Shown: positions 50,404 to 61,161, counted from the first letter of the stretch. The stretch: 64,000 bases of DNA from Paraoerskovia sediminicola (GCF_030296575.1 NZ_AP027729.1:1488001-1552000); one strand, 5' to 3'. Notes: a model not told the origin generated them from the letters alone. Made by a program: numbers and translations.

Positions 50404-52536
50404 GTGACCGCGATCCACCACCTCCAGGTCGCCGGGACGAGCCTCGTGCTCGACGCCCGCGGCAGCGACGTACCCGTCGTCGTCCACTGGGGCGGCGACC
50501 TCGGGGAACTGACGGAGGGCGATCTGACCACGCTCGCGGACTCCCAGGTCCCGGCGATCCCACCGAACTCGGTCGACACCCCGTTGCGCGCGCGCCTCGT
50601 GCCGTTGCCGACCGACGGATGGTCAGGCACGCCGGGACTTCGAGGGTGGCGTCCGGACGGCTCGCCCGCTGCGGCTCGGCCCGCACTGCGACACGTCGAG
50701 ACCACGCGTGCGTCGGGCACCGCCCACGGTGGGAGCCTTCGGATTGCCCTGGTAGACGACGAGGCCGGCCTGGAGGTCGTCGTCACCCTCGCGCTCGGCC
50801 CGACGGGAGTCCTCGAGAGCCGCACCGACGTGACCAACGCCGGACCGACGTCGTACGCCCTCGATGCGGTTCACGCCACCCTCCCACTCCCTGCCCGTGC
50901 GGCCGAGATCCTCGACCTGAGCGGGCGCTGGTCCGGGGAGCGGCGACCCCAGCGGCTCCCCGTGCGCGACGGCGTGTGGTCCCGTGAGACCCGGCACGGG
51001 CGGACCGGACACGACGCACCCACGCTCACGGTCGTCGGGACGCCAGGGTTCGGTTTCCGCTCCGGCGAGGTCTGGGCCGTGCACCACGCGTGGAGCGGCG
51101 ACATCGCCGTGCGCGTGGAGCATCAGCCGACGGGGCACACCGTCGTCGGGGCCGGCGAGATCTGGGGACAGGGCGAGGTCGTCCTCGCTCCCGGCGAGAC
51201 GTACTCCTCGCCGCGCACCCTCGCCGCGTGGTCAGCAGACGGGATGGACGGCACGTCCGCGCGGTTCCACGCCTGGGTCCGGTCGCGTCCCGGCCGGGTG
51301 GCGACGCCACGGCCCCTGACCCTCAACATCTGGGAGGCCGTGTACTTCGACCACGACCTCGACAAGCTCACGGCGCTCGCCGACGCGGCGGCCGCCGTCG
51401 GCGTCGAGCGGTTCGTGGTCGACGACGGATGGTTCCGCGGGCGGATCGACGACTCCCGGGCACTGGGGGACTGGCAGGTCGACCCCGGCCGCTGGCCCGA
51501 CGGCCTGGCACCCCTCGCGAACCACGTGCGCGGACTCGGAATGGGCTTCGGACTCTGGGTCGAGCCCGAGATGGTCAACCTCGATTCCGACGTCGCTCGG
51601 GCACACCCTCAGTGGGTCCTTCGGGGTGCCCCGCACCGCGACCCGTTGCCCTGGCGCCACCAGCACGTCCTCGACCTCGCGAACCCCGACGCCTACGCCT
51701 ACGTGCGGGACGCCGTGGTGGCACTGCTCGACGAGTACCCCATCGAGTACCTCAAGTGGGACCAGAACCGCGATGTGCTCGACGGGCCGGCCCGCGCTCA
51801 GGTGCTCGCGACCCGCAGGCTCATGGATGAGCTCAAGGCGCGGTTCCCCGAGGTCGAGATCGAGTCGTGCTCGTCCGGCGGCGGGCGCGTCGATCTCGAC
51901 GTCCTCGATCGTACGGACCGCGTGTGGGCGTCCGACACCAACGACCCGCTGGAGCGCCAGGTGGTGCAGCGCTGGACCGGGCTGCTGGTCCCGCCGGAAC
52001 TCGTCGGCACGCACGTCGGCGACGCCCGCGCGCACACCACGGGCCGCACGCTACCCCTGGGTCTGCGGCTGCTGACCGCGACCTTCGGGCACAGCGGCAT
52101 CGAGTCAGACATCACCAAGGTCACCGATGAGGACCGTGCCGCGCTCACCCGATGGGCCGCCGTCGTCCGCGACGTGCGAGGCCTCGTGGCGAGCGGCACG
52201 ACCGTGCGAGCCGATCGGCACGACGAGTCGTGCTGGGTGCACGGCCTCGTCGCCCCGGATCGCTCGGAGGCGCTGTTCGCGATCGTCAGCCGCTCCGCGT
52301 CGCCCGATGCGATGCCGTCGGCGGCCGTCCTGCCAGGGCTCGACCGCGACCGGTGCTACCGCGTCGAACGGATCGATCTGGGCGCGGTGGCGCTCGCTGT
52401 CGAGAACGCACCACCCGCCTGGTGGGCCGCGGGAAGGGTGGAACTGTCCGGCGCGGCGCTCGATCAGGTCGGCCTGCCGCTGCCGTGCCTCGCGCCGGAG
52501 CAAGGCGTGCTGTTGCGAGTGCGTGAGGTGGCGTGA
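50404..52536 (+). CDS. Alpha-galactosidase, glycoside hydrolase family 36
   Basis: The 710-residue GH36 enzyme has an N-terminal beta-sandwich (1-300), TIM barrel with VDDGWFRGR, nucleophile Asp453 in YLKWDQNRD and acid Asp511 in WASDTNDP after [11 protein letters not shown], and a C-terminal beta domain. It cleaves alpha-galactosides such as melibiose or raffinose-type sugars in the cytoplasm. GTG 50404 follows GGAAGGA at 50392-50398. The stop overlaps the acetyltransferase start by one base. With GH35 and GH42 the locus can handle both anomers of galactose. Confidence 0.94.
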   Translation: MTAIHHLQVAGTSLVLDARGSDVPVVVHWGGDLGELTEGDLTTLADSQVPAIPPNSVDTPLRARLVPLPTDGWSGTPGLRGWRPDGSPAAARPALRHVETTRASGTAHGGSLRIALVDDEAGLEVVVTLALGPTGVLESRTDVTNAGPTSYALDAVHATLPLPARAAEILDLSGRWSGERRPQRLPVRDGVWSRETRHGRTGHDAPTLTVVGTPGFGFRSGEVWAVHHAWSGDIAVRVEHQPTGHTVVGAGEIWGQGEVVLAPGETYSSPRTLAAWSADGMDGTSARFHAWVRSRPGRVATPRPLTLNIWEAVYFDHDLDKLTALADAAAAVGVERFVVDDGWFRGRIDDSRALGDWQVDPGRWPDGLAPLANHVRGLGMGFGLWVEPEMVNLDSDVARAHPQWVLRGAPHRDPLPWRHQHVLDLANPDAYAYVRDAVVALLDEYPIEYLKWDQNRDVLDGPARAQVLATRRLMDELKARFPEVEIESCSSGGGRVDLDVLDRTDRVWASDTNDPLERQVVQRWTGLLVPPELVGTHVGDARAHTTGRTLPLGLRLLTATFGHSGIESDITKVTDEDRAALTRWAAVVRDVRGLVASGTTVRADRHDESCWVHGLVAPDRSEALFAIVSRSASPDAMPSAAVLPGLDRDRCYRVERIDLGAVALAVENAPPAWWAAGRVELSGAALDQVGLPLPCLAPEQGVLLRVREVA

Positions 52537-53179
52537 TGGACGAGCGCGAGATCGAGGTCCGTCGACGCATGGTCGGCCACGAGCTGTACACGGACGGGGG
52601 CCCCGGGCTCGACGGTCTGGCGCAGGAGCGCCTGCGCGCCCGGGAGCTGGCGTTCGACTTCGCGCACACCCGCCCCCGTGACAGAGAGGGACGTGCGCGG
52701 ATCCTCGCGGAACTCCTCGGCTCGGTCGGGGAAGGACTGTGGGTCGAACCGCCCCTGCAGGTCTCCTACGGATCCACGGTCACGCTCGGCGACGACGTGT
52801 TCGCCAACAGCAACCTCACGCTGGTGGACGACGTCGCGATCACCGTGGGTGACCGCGTGATGTTCGCGCCGAACGTGACGATCACGACGACGGGACACCC
52901 TGTCCATCCCGACCTGCGACGGGACGGAACACAGTTCTCGGCACCGGTCGTGGTCGAGGACGACGTCTGGATCGGCACCGGCGCGATCGTCCTGCCCGGA
53001 GTGACCATCGGCCACGGCTCGGTGGTCGCGGCGGGGAGCGTCGTGACAACGAACGTCCCGCCTGACGTCGTCGTCGGGGGACGCCCGCGCGGGTGCTGCG
53101 GGCGATCACCGAAGCGGACCGCGAGTGGCGGTATCGGGCCCCGAGCTCGCTGCCGGATCCGTCCTCGGCGCCACGGTGA
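52536..53179 (+). CDS. Maltose/galactoside O-acetyltransferase (one apparent frameshift)
   Basis: The left-handed beta-helix (hexapeptide-repeat) acetyltransferase uses acetyl-CoA on a sugar hydroxyl. The N-terminal Mac domain ([20 protein letters not shown]), [20 protein letters not shown], the catalytic His region [32 protein letters not shown] and VVGGRP are all present. At 53087 the frame breaks; restoring one G gives [20 protein letters not shown] and a normal end at 53179, 214 residues, the family's usual size. LacA-like detoxification of non-metabolised galactosides is the likely role. The frameshift is probably a sequence error. Confidence 0.82.
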
Positions 53180-53183
53180 CCCG

Positions 53184-54028
53184 GTGAGCGCCGGGGACGG
53201 ACGCTTCCACGTGGACGTCGACCTGGACCACGGGGGCGATGGACATCCCTTCGGGACCCGGTGGGTAAGGAATGGCTCTGGTCCCGGCCCGATCCGGCAA
53301 GGGATCTCGTCGCACCTGGCGACGCCTTCGTGGACGTCGGAGGTATGGAGGAGTGTCTCCCGACCATTGCCGGGCAGCCGGACCACGGCGACGTGTGGTC
53401 GCGGGGATGGACGGCAGAGGCGGGTCGGCACGTCGTCGAGCACCCCGACTTCTTCCTGAGCCGATGCATGACGGTCGGCGCTCAGGTCCGCGTCGACTAT
53501 CGACTCGTCGCGGCTCCCGGGTTCCGATTCATCTGGGCCATGCACGCGCTCGTCATGCCCGACGTCGGTACCCGCCTCGATCTACCGGCAGGTCACCCGG
53601 TCAGGGCCTGGCCATCCGGCGCCACGGCTGTGCAGCGCACGTGGCCGCGGGTCACCGAGAACTCGTGGGATCGACTCGGGGAGGACGACGGGTCGGCCGT
53701 CTTCGCGCTCCTGCCGGGACTGGACCGCTGCGCGGTGACGGCGCCTGACGGGTCGTCGCTCGGATGGCGCATATGGGCGCCCGGGCAGCCAGTGTCCATC
53801 GGTCTGTTCCGCAACCTCGGCGGGTTCCCTGATCGACTGTCGGGGTACCGCACGCTCGGCATCGAGCCGATGATCGGGCACGCCCACGAACTGGCCACTG
53901 CGAGGCCTGCGGAGACCGGATGTGTCCCCGCTTCCGGGGAGGTCGAGTGGTCAGTGGCGGTCACGTCGGCAGCGACCCGACCCACACGATCCCCCGCCGT
54001 GGGGACACCCGCCGCGGATCGCGAGTGA
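53184..54028 (+). CDS. Aldose 1-epimerase-like protein (one apparent frameshift)
   Basis: A GTG at 53184, four bases after the acetyltransferase stop, opens [18 protein letters not shown]; after GGG at 53263-53265 the frame shifts and continues as [49 protein letters not shown] and [15 protein letters not shown]. Adding one G yields 281 residues resembling the galactose mutarotase fold, with the central DVWSR and GGMEECLPT regions. It may interconvert sugar anomers released by the adjacent galactosidases. An alternative is that translation starts at GTG 53261 and the N-terminal part is not translated. Confidence 0.65.
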
Positions 54029-54089
54029 ACCACCCCTGCGGGTGGAAGGTCCCTGGAGCCGCTGAGCGGACTCGGTGTCGCCGCGATCG

Positions 54090-54998
54090 TCATCCACGGT
54101 CGTGCGCGCGATAGTCCGTGGGACTCATGGAGTGCAACTTGCGGAACTGGCGCGAGAAGTACAGCGGGTCGGCGTACCCGACTTGCTGGGCGATCGACAC
54201 GATCGGTCTGTCGGTCGTGTCGAGGAGCTCCCGTGCGATCCCCATGCGTAGACGGGTCTGGTATTCGAGGACTCCGTACCCGACCCGCTTGCGGAACAGA
54301 GCCGCATAGTGCGACTGGCTGAGCCGGGCCATCGCGGCGAGCTCGGGGACGGAAACCCGCTCGGAGACGTTCGCACGGAGAAACTCGAGAGTCACCTCGA
54401 CCGGGTCCACGCGATCCGGGCTGGTCGCACGTCGGTCCGCGCCGATGAGGGCGAGCGCGTGCCATGCGGCCCCGGCGGCCGCAATGAGGCTCGACATCGT
54501 CTCGTCATGCTCCATGCGTCGGATGATCGTCTCGAAGAGGGCGACGATCCGGGGTGGATCACCCAGCGTGAGTACCGGTCCGTCGACCCCTGCTGTCATC
54601 GTCTCGACGAGCTCCGGCACCGCACTTCCGGTGACGTGCATCCACCAGATCGTCCAGGGATCGTCCTGGTCGGCCTCGTACTGATGCGCCGTTCCGGCGG
54701 GGATCACGAGTGCCTGACCGGCGCGTACCGCATGCGTGCCCGAGGGGAGTCGACAGATCCCCCGACCTCCGGAGCAGACGATGACGATGTGCTGCGGTGC
54801 GCCGGATGTGCGCCATCGCCCGTGAAAAGCTGCGTGAGGGAAGAAGCCGACGTCGGTCACGAGGATATGGGACGTCGTGGGCTGCTTCAGTGCGTGTGTG
54901 AGCAGCGGTCGGGGCAGGACGCGCATGCGTTGTCCGGGGAAGCCGTCCCGGCGTCGACGGTATCCAGATCGCGGCGCTGCTCTCGTCGATTCGTCCAT
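54090..54998 (-). CDS. AraC-family transcriptional regulator
   Basis: The 302-residue regulator has a cupin-type sugar-binding domain (IVIVCSGGRGICRLPSGTHA, VRAGQALVIPAGTAHQYEAD) and a C-terminal double HTH (SVPELAAMARLSQSHYAALF, VSIAQQVGYADPLYFSRQFR). It is read divergently from the DUF5107-TPR gene with ~60 bases between starts, so it probably controls that second operon. ATG 54998 is chosen; an upstream start at 55019 is less likely. This second regulator suggests the two transporter sets respond to different sugars. Confidence 0.9.
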   Translation of the reverse strand: MDESTRAAPRSGYRRRRDGFPGQRMRVLPRPLLTHALKQPTTSHILVTDVGFFPHAAFHGRWRTSGAPQHIVIVCSGGRGICRLPSGTHAVRAGQALVIPAGTAHQYEADQDDPWTIWWMHVTGSAVPELVETMTAGVDGPVLTLGDPPRIVALFETIIRRMEHDETMSSLIAAAGAAWHALALIGADRRATSPDRVDPVEVTLEFLRANVSERVSVPELAAMARLSQSHYAALFRKRVGYGVLEYQTRLRMGIARELLDTTDRPIVSIAQQVGYADPLYFSRQFRKLHSMSPTDYRAHDRG

Positions 54999-55057
54999 GA
55001 TGCTCGCAGGATCGCACATTCCCGGAGGCTTACGCGCTCACTAGCGTCGCAAGGGTG

Positions 55058-58000
55058 ATGACGCAGACCTCTCGGCTAGAGCTCCCGACGGCACCGATCG
55101 GACGAGCAGACGACCCCGTCAAGGCGTGGCGGGAGCCCGTCGAGATCGACACTTACATGCCGCAGGAGCCGGACGCCTACCCCGCATATCTCGGGAATCG
55201 GGTCTATCAAGGTTCTTCCGGGCAGATCTTCCCGCTGCCGTTCCATGAGCGGATCAGCTCGACCAAGAGCCCTCGGCAATGGGATGCCATCCATCTGGAG
55301 AACGAGTGGGTCCGGCTCATGATCCTGCCGGAGCTCGGCGGCCGGATCCACATCGGGGTCGACAAGTCGAACGGCTACGACTTCTTCTACCGCAACAACG
55401 TCATCAAGCCGGCACTGGTCGGTCTCACCGGACCCTGGCTCGCCGGTGGTGTCGAGTTCAACTGGCCGCAGCACCATCGCCCCGGGACCTTCCTGCCCAC
55501 GGACGCCTTCATCGAGTACGAGGACGACGGGGCGGTGACGGTCTGGTGCTCGGACCACGACCCGTTCGCCCGGATGAAGGGGATGCACGGTATTCGGCTA
55601 CGGCCAGGGTCGAACGTCATCGAAGCTCGCGTGCGGTTGTTCAATCGGACGACCGATGCCCAGACTTTCCTCTGGTGGGCCAACGTCGCGGCCGCCGTCG
55701 GGGACGACTACCAGTCGTTCTTCCCGACCGACGTGACCTATGTCGCGGACCATGCCAAGCGCGCGATCACGGCCTTTCCTGCCGCCGACCGTCCCTACTA
55801 CGGGATCGACTACCCGGATCGCGTCACGGATGAACGGCCCGACGGCGACCGCATCGACTGGTATCGCAACGTGCCGGTGCCGACGTCCTACATGTGCATC
55901 GGCACGCAGGACGACTTCTTCGGTGGCTACGACCATGGGGTCGACGCCGGCTTCGTCCACTGGGCGGACCACCTGGTGGCGCCCGGGAAGAAGATGTGGT
56001 CCTGGGGCGACGCACCATTCGGCCACACATGGGACGACAACCTGACCGACACGGACGGTCCGTACATCGAGCTCATGGCTGGGGTGTTCACCGACAATCA
56101 GCCCGACTTCACCTACCTCGCGCCGGGCGAGACCAAGACGTTCAGCCAGTACTGGTACCCGATCCAGCGCATCGGCGCGGCGCATCAGGCGACACTCGAT
56201 TCGGCGGTGCGACTCGACGTCCGACCCGATGGGAACGGGACGCGCGTGCACCTCGGCGTTGCCGTGACCCAGGCACGCGCTGGCCTGCAGATCGACCTCG
56301 TCGATGCGCGCGAGAACTCGCTGTGGCAGGACACGGTCGATGCGGATCCGGGCCGGCCCGTCCTCCGCGATGTATCACTGGCCGCCGTCCTCGACCCCAC
56401 GGACGTCACGCTGGTCGTCTCCCAGGCCGGGGCGGACCTCCTGCGATGGACACCCCGGCCGGAGCGCTCCGGTGGCGTGCCCGAGCGCGAGCCGGAACCC
56501 GCGCGGGAACCGGTCGATCCTCAGGAGATCGCGTCGTCGGACGAGCTGTACCTCACCGGGGTCCACCTCGAGCAGTACCGGCACGCCACGCGCTCTCCAG
56601 AGCCGTACTGGGAGGAACTTCTCGCGCGGGACCCTCTCGATGCACGGGGCAATACCGCCCTCGCGGCGCGCCGACTCCGGGCCGGGCGGTTCGTCGAGGC
56701 CGAGCTGCTCGCCAGGACGGCGCTGGATCGGCAGACCGCACTCAACCCCAACCCACGTGACGGCGAGGTCCTTTACCTCCTCGGCCAGATCTGTGAGAGC
56801 ACCGGGCGTCGCGAGGAGGCGTATGCCGCGTACGGGAAGGCTGCGTGGTCCGCGCAGTGGAAGGTGCCCGCCTGGCTCGCGATGGCACGAATCGATGCCG
56901 CCGCGCATCGGGACCGTGCTGCGCTCTCGCGCGTGGAGAGCGTCCTTGCAGTGGACGCCGAGCACGTTCAGGCGCGGGATCTCGCCGTGGTCGTACTCCG
57001 CCGCCTCGACATGGGCGACCGTGCTGCCGAGGTCCTCGCCGGCACGTTGTCCTTCGATCCTGGCGATTGGTGGGCGCGGGACCTCGCGGGCGAAGCCGTC
57101 CTCGCGGACGGCCCGACCTGCGTGGACATCGCCCTCGAGTATGTATCCGTGGGTGACCAGGATGCTGCCCTGCGCCTCTTCGAACATGCGGCAGCACGTC
57201 CTCTGCCCACGGGGCAGGTCGCGGTGGGGCCGCTCGCGCACTACTACCGTGCAGACCTGATGCGCAGCGCAGGCGACATCGAGGGCGCTGCTGCGGCGCA
57301 CGCGCAAGCGTGTGCTGCCGACGGTGCGTTCTGCCAGGCGTCCCGCCGCGAGGATGCGGCGATGCTCGTGCGTACGGTGGACGCTCACCCGGATGATGCG
57401 AGGGCTTGGCTGCTGCTCGGGAACTGGCTCTATTCCGAACGCCGACACGACGAGGCCATCCACGCTTGGCGGCGCGCCGCTGTCATCGATTCCGAGGACA
57501 CCGTCGCGAGAAGGAACCTCGCCGTGGCGAGCTTCAACGTACTCGATGACCCCGAAGCGGCCCTCCGGTGGTACGCGGAAGCGCTCGCCCTGGCTCCTCG
57601 CGACCCGCGACTGATCTACGAGTCGGACCAGTTGGACAAGCGTCTCGGGAAATCCGCCAGTGACCGGCTCGTGCGCCTTGAGCGACTGAGGGGCATCGTC
57701 GGACTACGTGACGACCTCACCGTCGAGCTGGTCGAACTGCTGACCGCGACCGGGCGCGCCGACGAGGCACGTGAGGTCTTGAGGTTCCGCCACTTTCAAC
57801 CCTGGGAAGGTGGCGAGGGTCGTGTTCTGGGTGCGTGGGACGAGGCTCTCCTCGCTCTTGCGCGGGAAGCTCTCGCACATGGTCGCGCGACTGAGTCTCG
57901 ACGACGTCTCGAGGAGGCCCTCGACCCGCCCGCAAACCTCGGGGAGGCCCGCCACCCGCTTGCCAACGCCGCACACATCCTCCTGGCCCTGGGCACCGCA

Positions 58001-58435
58001 CGCGCTGACGAGGGCGACCGTGCGGGGGCTCGGAGGGCATGGACCGAGGCAGCGACCTTCGCCGGGGACTTCCGCGGCATGGAGACGGTGCCCTACTCGG
58101 AGATGACGTACTACTCGGTCCTCGCGGCCCGTCACCTCGACGACATCGAGATGGCTGAACGGCTCGAGCGGGGACTCGCCGAGTACGTCGCTCACTTGCG
58201 CTCGACTCCGGCGAAGGTCGACTACTTCGCCACGTCCTTGCCGACCATGCTGCTCTTCAGCGACGACCTCGCTGGTCGACAGGTGACGACGGCCCTACTC
58301 CTCGATGCTCAGCTCGCCGTGCTGCGCGGCGGCGCAGAGCGAGCTCAAGAGCTTGTCGCCCAGGTTCTCGACCGTGACCCGAATCAGGTCCGTGCCATCG
58401 ACCTTGCGCGAGAGCTCGGAGCGAGAGTGCGCTAG
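55058..58435 (+). CDS. DUF5107-TPR protein
   Basis: The 1,125-residue cytoplasmic protein has an N-terminal DUF5107 region (about 1-400; GNRVYQGSSGQIFPLPFHER, WVRLMILPELGGRIHIGVDK, VEFNWPQHHRPGTFLPTDAF, WSWGDAPFGHTWDDNLTDTD) whose layout resembles galactose-mutarotase-like beta-sandwiches, and a long C-terminal array of TPR-type helices (about 500-1120; DDARAWLLLGNWLYSERRHD, EAIHAWRRAAVIDSEDTVAR). DUF5107-TPR proteins often lie in carbohydrate loci, yet no activity is settled. Start ATG 55058 or GTG 55055; a leaderless message is possible. First gene of the araC-divergent operon. Sugar-processing function is inference. Confidence 0.85.
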   Translation: MTQTSRLELPTAPIGRADDPVKAWREPVEIDTYMPQEPDAYPAYLGNRVYQGSSGQIFPLPFHERISSTKSPRQWDAIHLENEWVRLMILPELGGRIHIGVDKSNGYDFFYRNNVIKPALVGLTGPWLAGGVEFNWPQHHRPGTFLPTDAFIEYEDDGAVTVWCSDHDPFARMKGMHGIRLRPGSNVIEARVRLFNRTTDAQTFLWWANVAAAVGDDYQSFFPTDVTYVADHAKRAITAFPAADRPYYGIDYPDRVTDERPDGDRIDWYRNVPVPTSYMCIGTQDDFFGGYDHGVDAGFVHWADHLVAPGKKMWSWGDAPFGHTWDDNLTDTDGPYIELMAGVFTDNQPDFTYLAPGETKTFSQYWYPIQRIGAAHQATLDSAVRLDVRPDGNGTRVHLGVAVTQARAGLQIDLVDARENSLWQDTVDADPGRPVLRDVSLAAVLDPTDVTLVVSQAGADLLRWTPRPERSGGVPEREPEPAREPVDPQEIASSDELYLTGVHLEQYRHATRSPEPYWEELLARDPLDARGNTALAARRLRAGRFVEAELLARTALDRQTALNPNPRDGEVLYLLGQICESTGRREEAYAAYGKAAWSAQWKVPAWLAMARIDAAAHRDRAALSRVESVLAVDAEHVQARDLAVVVLRRLDMGDRAAEVLAGTLSFDPGDWWARDLAGEAVLADGPTCVDIALEYVSVGDQDAALRLFEHAAARPLPTGQVAVGPLAHYYRADLMRSAGDIEGAAAAHAQACAADGAFCQASRREDAAMLVRTVDAHPDDARAWLLLGNWLYSERRHDEAIHAWRRAAVIDSEDTVARRNLAVASFNVLDDPEAALRWYAEALALAPRDPRLIYESDQLDKRLGKSASDRLVRLERLRGIVGLRDDLTVELVELLTATGRADEAREVLRFRHFQPWEGGEGRVLGAWDEALLALAREALAHGRATESRRRLEEALDPPANLGEARHPLANAAHILLALGTARADEGDRAGARRAWTEAATFAGDFRGMETVPYSEMTYYSVLAARHLDDIEMAERLERGLAEYVAHLRSTPAKVDYFATSLPTMLLFSDDLAGRQVTTALLLDAQLAVLRGGAERAQELVAQVLDRDPNQVRAIDLARELGARVR

Positions 58436-58481
58436 GCCGACCGAAGAACGCACCGCGAACAACGTCTCGAAAGGTTGACCA

Positions 58482-59771
58482 ATGACGATCGCCCGCCCGA
58501 CGGGAATCCCCGACCACCTCCCGGCACGCCTGACCATCTCACTGTGGGACTTCTCCTGGTACACCCGGACACAGGAGGGTGAACCGTTCGCCGACCTCGA
58601 CGTCGCTTTCGACGAGGCGGTGGAGCGGGGCTACAACACCGTCCGCATCTGCGCGATGCCGTTCCTGCTCTTCGGCGAGCACGGCATCGACACGACTGCT
58701 CTGCGCATGGTCTCGATGGGCGGGGAGGTCGGGCAGCGCACCCGCTGGTACGACGCCGATGGCGGCGCCACCATCGACGGTCGGGCGCATCTTCTCGAAC
58801 TGTTCCGCGCCGCGGACAGGCACGGCTGCTCGGTCATCCTGTCCTCCTGGGAGTACCAGCAGAGTCCCGCCTTCCTGGAGGGTCCCGAGTGGTACGAGGC
58901 GCTCGCCGCCGTTCCCGCCGACGAGCGGCACTCGGTACTCGCGGCAGCGATGTCGGACCTCGTCCAGTTCGTCAAGGACGAGGGACTCGCGCACCGGATC
59001 GCCTATGCGGAGCTCCACAACGAGGTCGACCTGAGCCGCCTCAACCTCGCGGGCGGTGGTTCCGATACCGATCCGTTCTGGCCACAGCGCGCGAGCCTCG
59101 ACCACGCGGTCCGCCAGGTGCAGGAACGGCATCCCGACATCCACGCGACCTGGTGCTACGGAATTCCGCCGCACCTCGACATGGGTGCAGTTCCTGACGT
59201 CGGTCAGATCGGGCACTTCCATCTCTACGTCTACGGAGTCCTCGGGGCGCTGGAGCGATTCGCGGGGGTCCGGGACACCGAAGGGTTCCCGTCCGAGGCC
59301 TTGAGGACGTTGCTGCGACGCGATGCGCCGCCCGTGTCCCAGTACGAGGGCAAGGTCGAGCCGTGGCGTCTTGCGGCGACAGGAGTCTCGACCACGATGT
59401 TCTACACCTACGACTGGGTCGACACCGCGAAATGGGACCTATGGCTCTACGAGCACTACGGCGAGTGGCGCGAAGCGATGATGCAGGCGATCGACGACCG
59501 GCTCGAGGTCTTCGCGCGATGGAGCAGCGGGCATGGTGTCCCGATGGTCGTCGGCGAAGGGTGGGTGGGCTACACCCCACTGCTCGCGGAGTTCGAGGAC
59601 GGTCCGGTCGGGCAGGCGATCGCTGAGCACGCGCTCGAACGCTGCATCGACCTAGGTGTCTGGGGTGCCGTCGCCGGCTCGAACTCGGCGCCGCAACACC
59701 CGGGCTGGGACAACGTCGAGTGGCAACAGGCGTGGAACCGACGCTTCCTCGCGGGCCAGATCGATGACTGA
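58482..59771 (+). CDS. Cellulase-like glycoside hydrolase (GH5-like clan A barrel)
   Basis: The 429-residue TIM barrel has sequence features of cellulase-like (clan GH-A) enzymes: LTISLWDFSWYTRTQEGEPF, VRICAMPFLLFG, the acid/base candidate Glu181 in AELHNEVDLSRLN and nucleophile candidate Glu359 in VVGEGWVGYTPL. Such proteins are listed as cellulase-like with few characterised members. No signal peptide. ATG 58482 follows AAAGG. It overlaps the sulfatase gene by eight bases, implying they act on the same substrate. Linkage specificity cannot be read from sequence. Confidence 0.8.
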   Translation: MTIARPTGIPDHLPARLTISLWDFSWYTRTQEGEPFADLDVAFDEAVERGYNTVRICAMPFLLFGEHGIDTTALRMVSMGGEVGQRTRWYDADGGATIDGRAHLLELFRAADRHGCSVILSSWEYQQSPAFLEGPEWYEALAAVPADERHSVLAAAMSDLVQFVKDEGLAHRIAYAELHNEVDLSRLNLAGGGSDTDPFWPQRASLDHAVRQVQERHPDIHATWCYGIPPHLDMGAVPDVGQIGHFHLYVYGVLGALERFAGVRDTEGFPSEALRTLLRRDAPPVSQYEGKVEPWRLAATGVSTTMFYTYDWVDTAKWDLWLYEHYGEWREAMMQAIDDRLEVFARWSSGHGVPMVVGEGWVGYTPLLAEFEDGPVGQAIAEHALERCIDLGVWGAVAGSNSAPQHPGWDNVEWQQAWNRRFLAGQIDD

Positions 59772-61161
59772 CGGCGGGCGTGCCGCCAGGCGGCCGAACG
59801 TCATCGTCTTCTTCACCGATCAACAACGGGCAGACACCCTCGGTGTCACGGGGAACCCTTCAGGACTGACACCGAACCTCGACCGGATGGCCGGCCGCGG
59901 CACCATGTTCGAGGCCGCTTGCGCGTCCAACCCGGTGTGTGCACCGTCGCGTGCTGCCGTCCTCACCGGGCGATACCCGACCGAGGCAGGGGTGCACAAC
60001 AACCTCATGCCGTTGGATCCGTCGATCCCGACTCTCGGACAGATCTACCAGGAGGCCGGCTACCGCACGGGCTACATCGGGAAGTGGCATCTCGGGTCGA
60101 CGAACCCGGTGCCGCGAGAGGAGCGGCAGGGCTACGACCATTGGTTGGCGTCGAATCTCTTGGAGTTCACGTCCGACGCCTACCGGACCGTCGTCTACGA
60201 CGACGACGGCACGCCGGTCGAGCTACCCGGGTATCGCGCCGACGGGATCACCGACGCGGCGATCCGATTCATCGCCGAAAGCTCGGACGAGCCGTTCTTC
60301 CTCTTCGTGTCGCTGCTGGAACCGCATCACCAGAACGAGACAGACAACTACCCCGCACCCGAGGTCTACGAGAAGGCGTTCAAGGATGCCTGGGTTCCAC
60401 CAGACCTCGCAGCACTCGGTGGAACTGCCCCTCAGCACTTGCCGGGATACTACGGCCAGGTGAAGCGCCTTGACGAGTGCATGGGACGACTCAGGGACGT
60501 ACTGGTGAGTCTGGAGATCGACGGCGACACGATCGTCACCTACACCTCGGATCACGGTGCGCATTTCAAGACTCGGAACGACGAGTACAAGCGCTCCTGC
60601 CACGATGCATCGATCCGCGTGCCGTTGCTCATGGAAGGTCCGGGGATCGCTGCCGGCCGCCGCGTCGAGTCCCCCGTCTGCACGGTCGACCTCGCACCCA
60701 CCCTGCTCGAGGCGAGCGGCCTGGCGCGCCCCGAGGGGATGCGGGATCGATCCCTCCTCCGCGATCACGGACTCGACGAGGACGTGTTCATCCAGGTGAG
60801 TGAGGCAGAGACCGGGCGCGCACTGCGCACCCGCCGGTGGAAATACCACGTCGTCGCCGACCTCGAAGGGGACCCAGCGACGACCGACGCGTATCGCGAG
60901 CTCGAGCTCTTCGACGTGTCGATCGATCCCTACGAGCTCGACAACCTCATCGACAGCGAGGGCCATCGAGATGTCGCCGAGCAGCTGCGGGCGCGGCTGT
61001 GCAGCCGTGTCCTCGAGATCGAGGGCATCGAGCCATCGATCATCAAGTTCGGTGGACAGGGGCGTCCGCTGCGATCGGTGGAGCCGACGGTTCGGCTGTC
61101 CGGTCTGCGCGGTGAGCGGTTCGGCCATCAGGGTCCTCGTCGCACGGAGGTCGTGAGATGA
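59764..61161 (+). CDS. Type I sulfatase (formylglycine-dependent)
   Basis: The 465-residue alkaline-phosphatase-fold sulfatase has the metal site start NVIVFFTDQQRADTLG, the formylglycine motif Cys59-Ala-Pro-Ser-Arg63 (CAPSRAAVLTGR), GYIGKWHLG, and the late SDHGAHFKTR/KRSCHDASIRVPLL. It removes sulfate esters from a glycan or small molecule in the cytoplasm (no signal peptide). ATG 59764 overlaps the previous gene's end (ATGACTGA); its own TGA overlaps the start of the duplicated permease. The C-terminal ~30 residues are not typical and may reflect joining to the duplicated block. Maturation needs a formylglycine-generating enzyme encoded elsewhere. Confidence 0.9.
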   Translation: MTDGGRAARRPNVIVFFTDQQRADTLGVTGNPSGLTPNLDRMAGRGTMFEAACASNPVCAPSRAAVLTGRYPTEAGVHNNLMPLDPSIPTLGQIYQEAGYRTGYIGKWHLGSTNPVPREERQGYDHWLASNLLEFTSDAYRTVVYDDDGTPVELPGYRADGITDAAIRFIAESSDEPFFLFVSLLEPHHQNETDNYPAPEVYEKAFKDAWVPPDLAALGGTAPQHLPGYYGQVKRLDECMGRLRDVLVSLEIDGDTIVTYTSDHGAHFKTRNDEYKRSCHDASIRVPLLMEGPGIAAGRRVESPVCTVDLAPTLLEASGLARPEGMRDRSLLRDHGLDEDVFIQVSEAETGRALRTRRWKYHVVADLEGDPATTDAYRELELFDVSIDPYELDNLIDSEGHRDVAEQLRARLCSRVLEIEGIEPSIIKFGGQGRPLRSVEPTVRLSGLRGERFGHQGPRRTEVVR

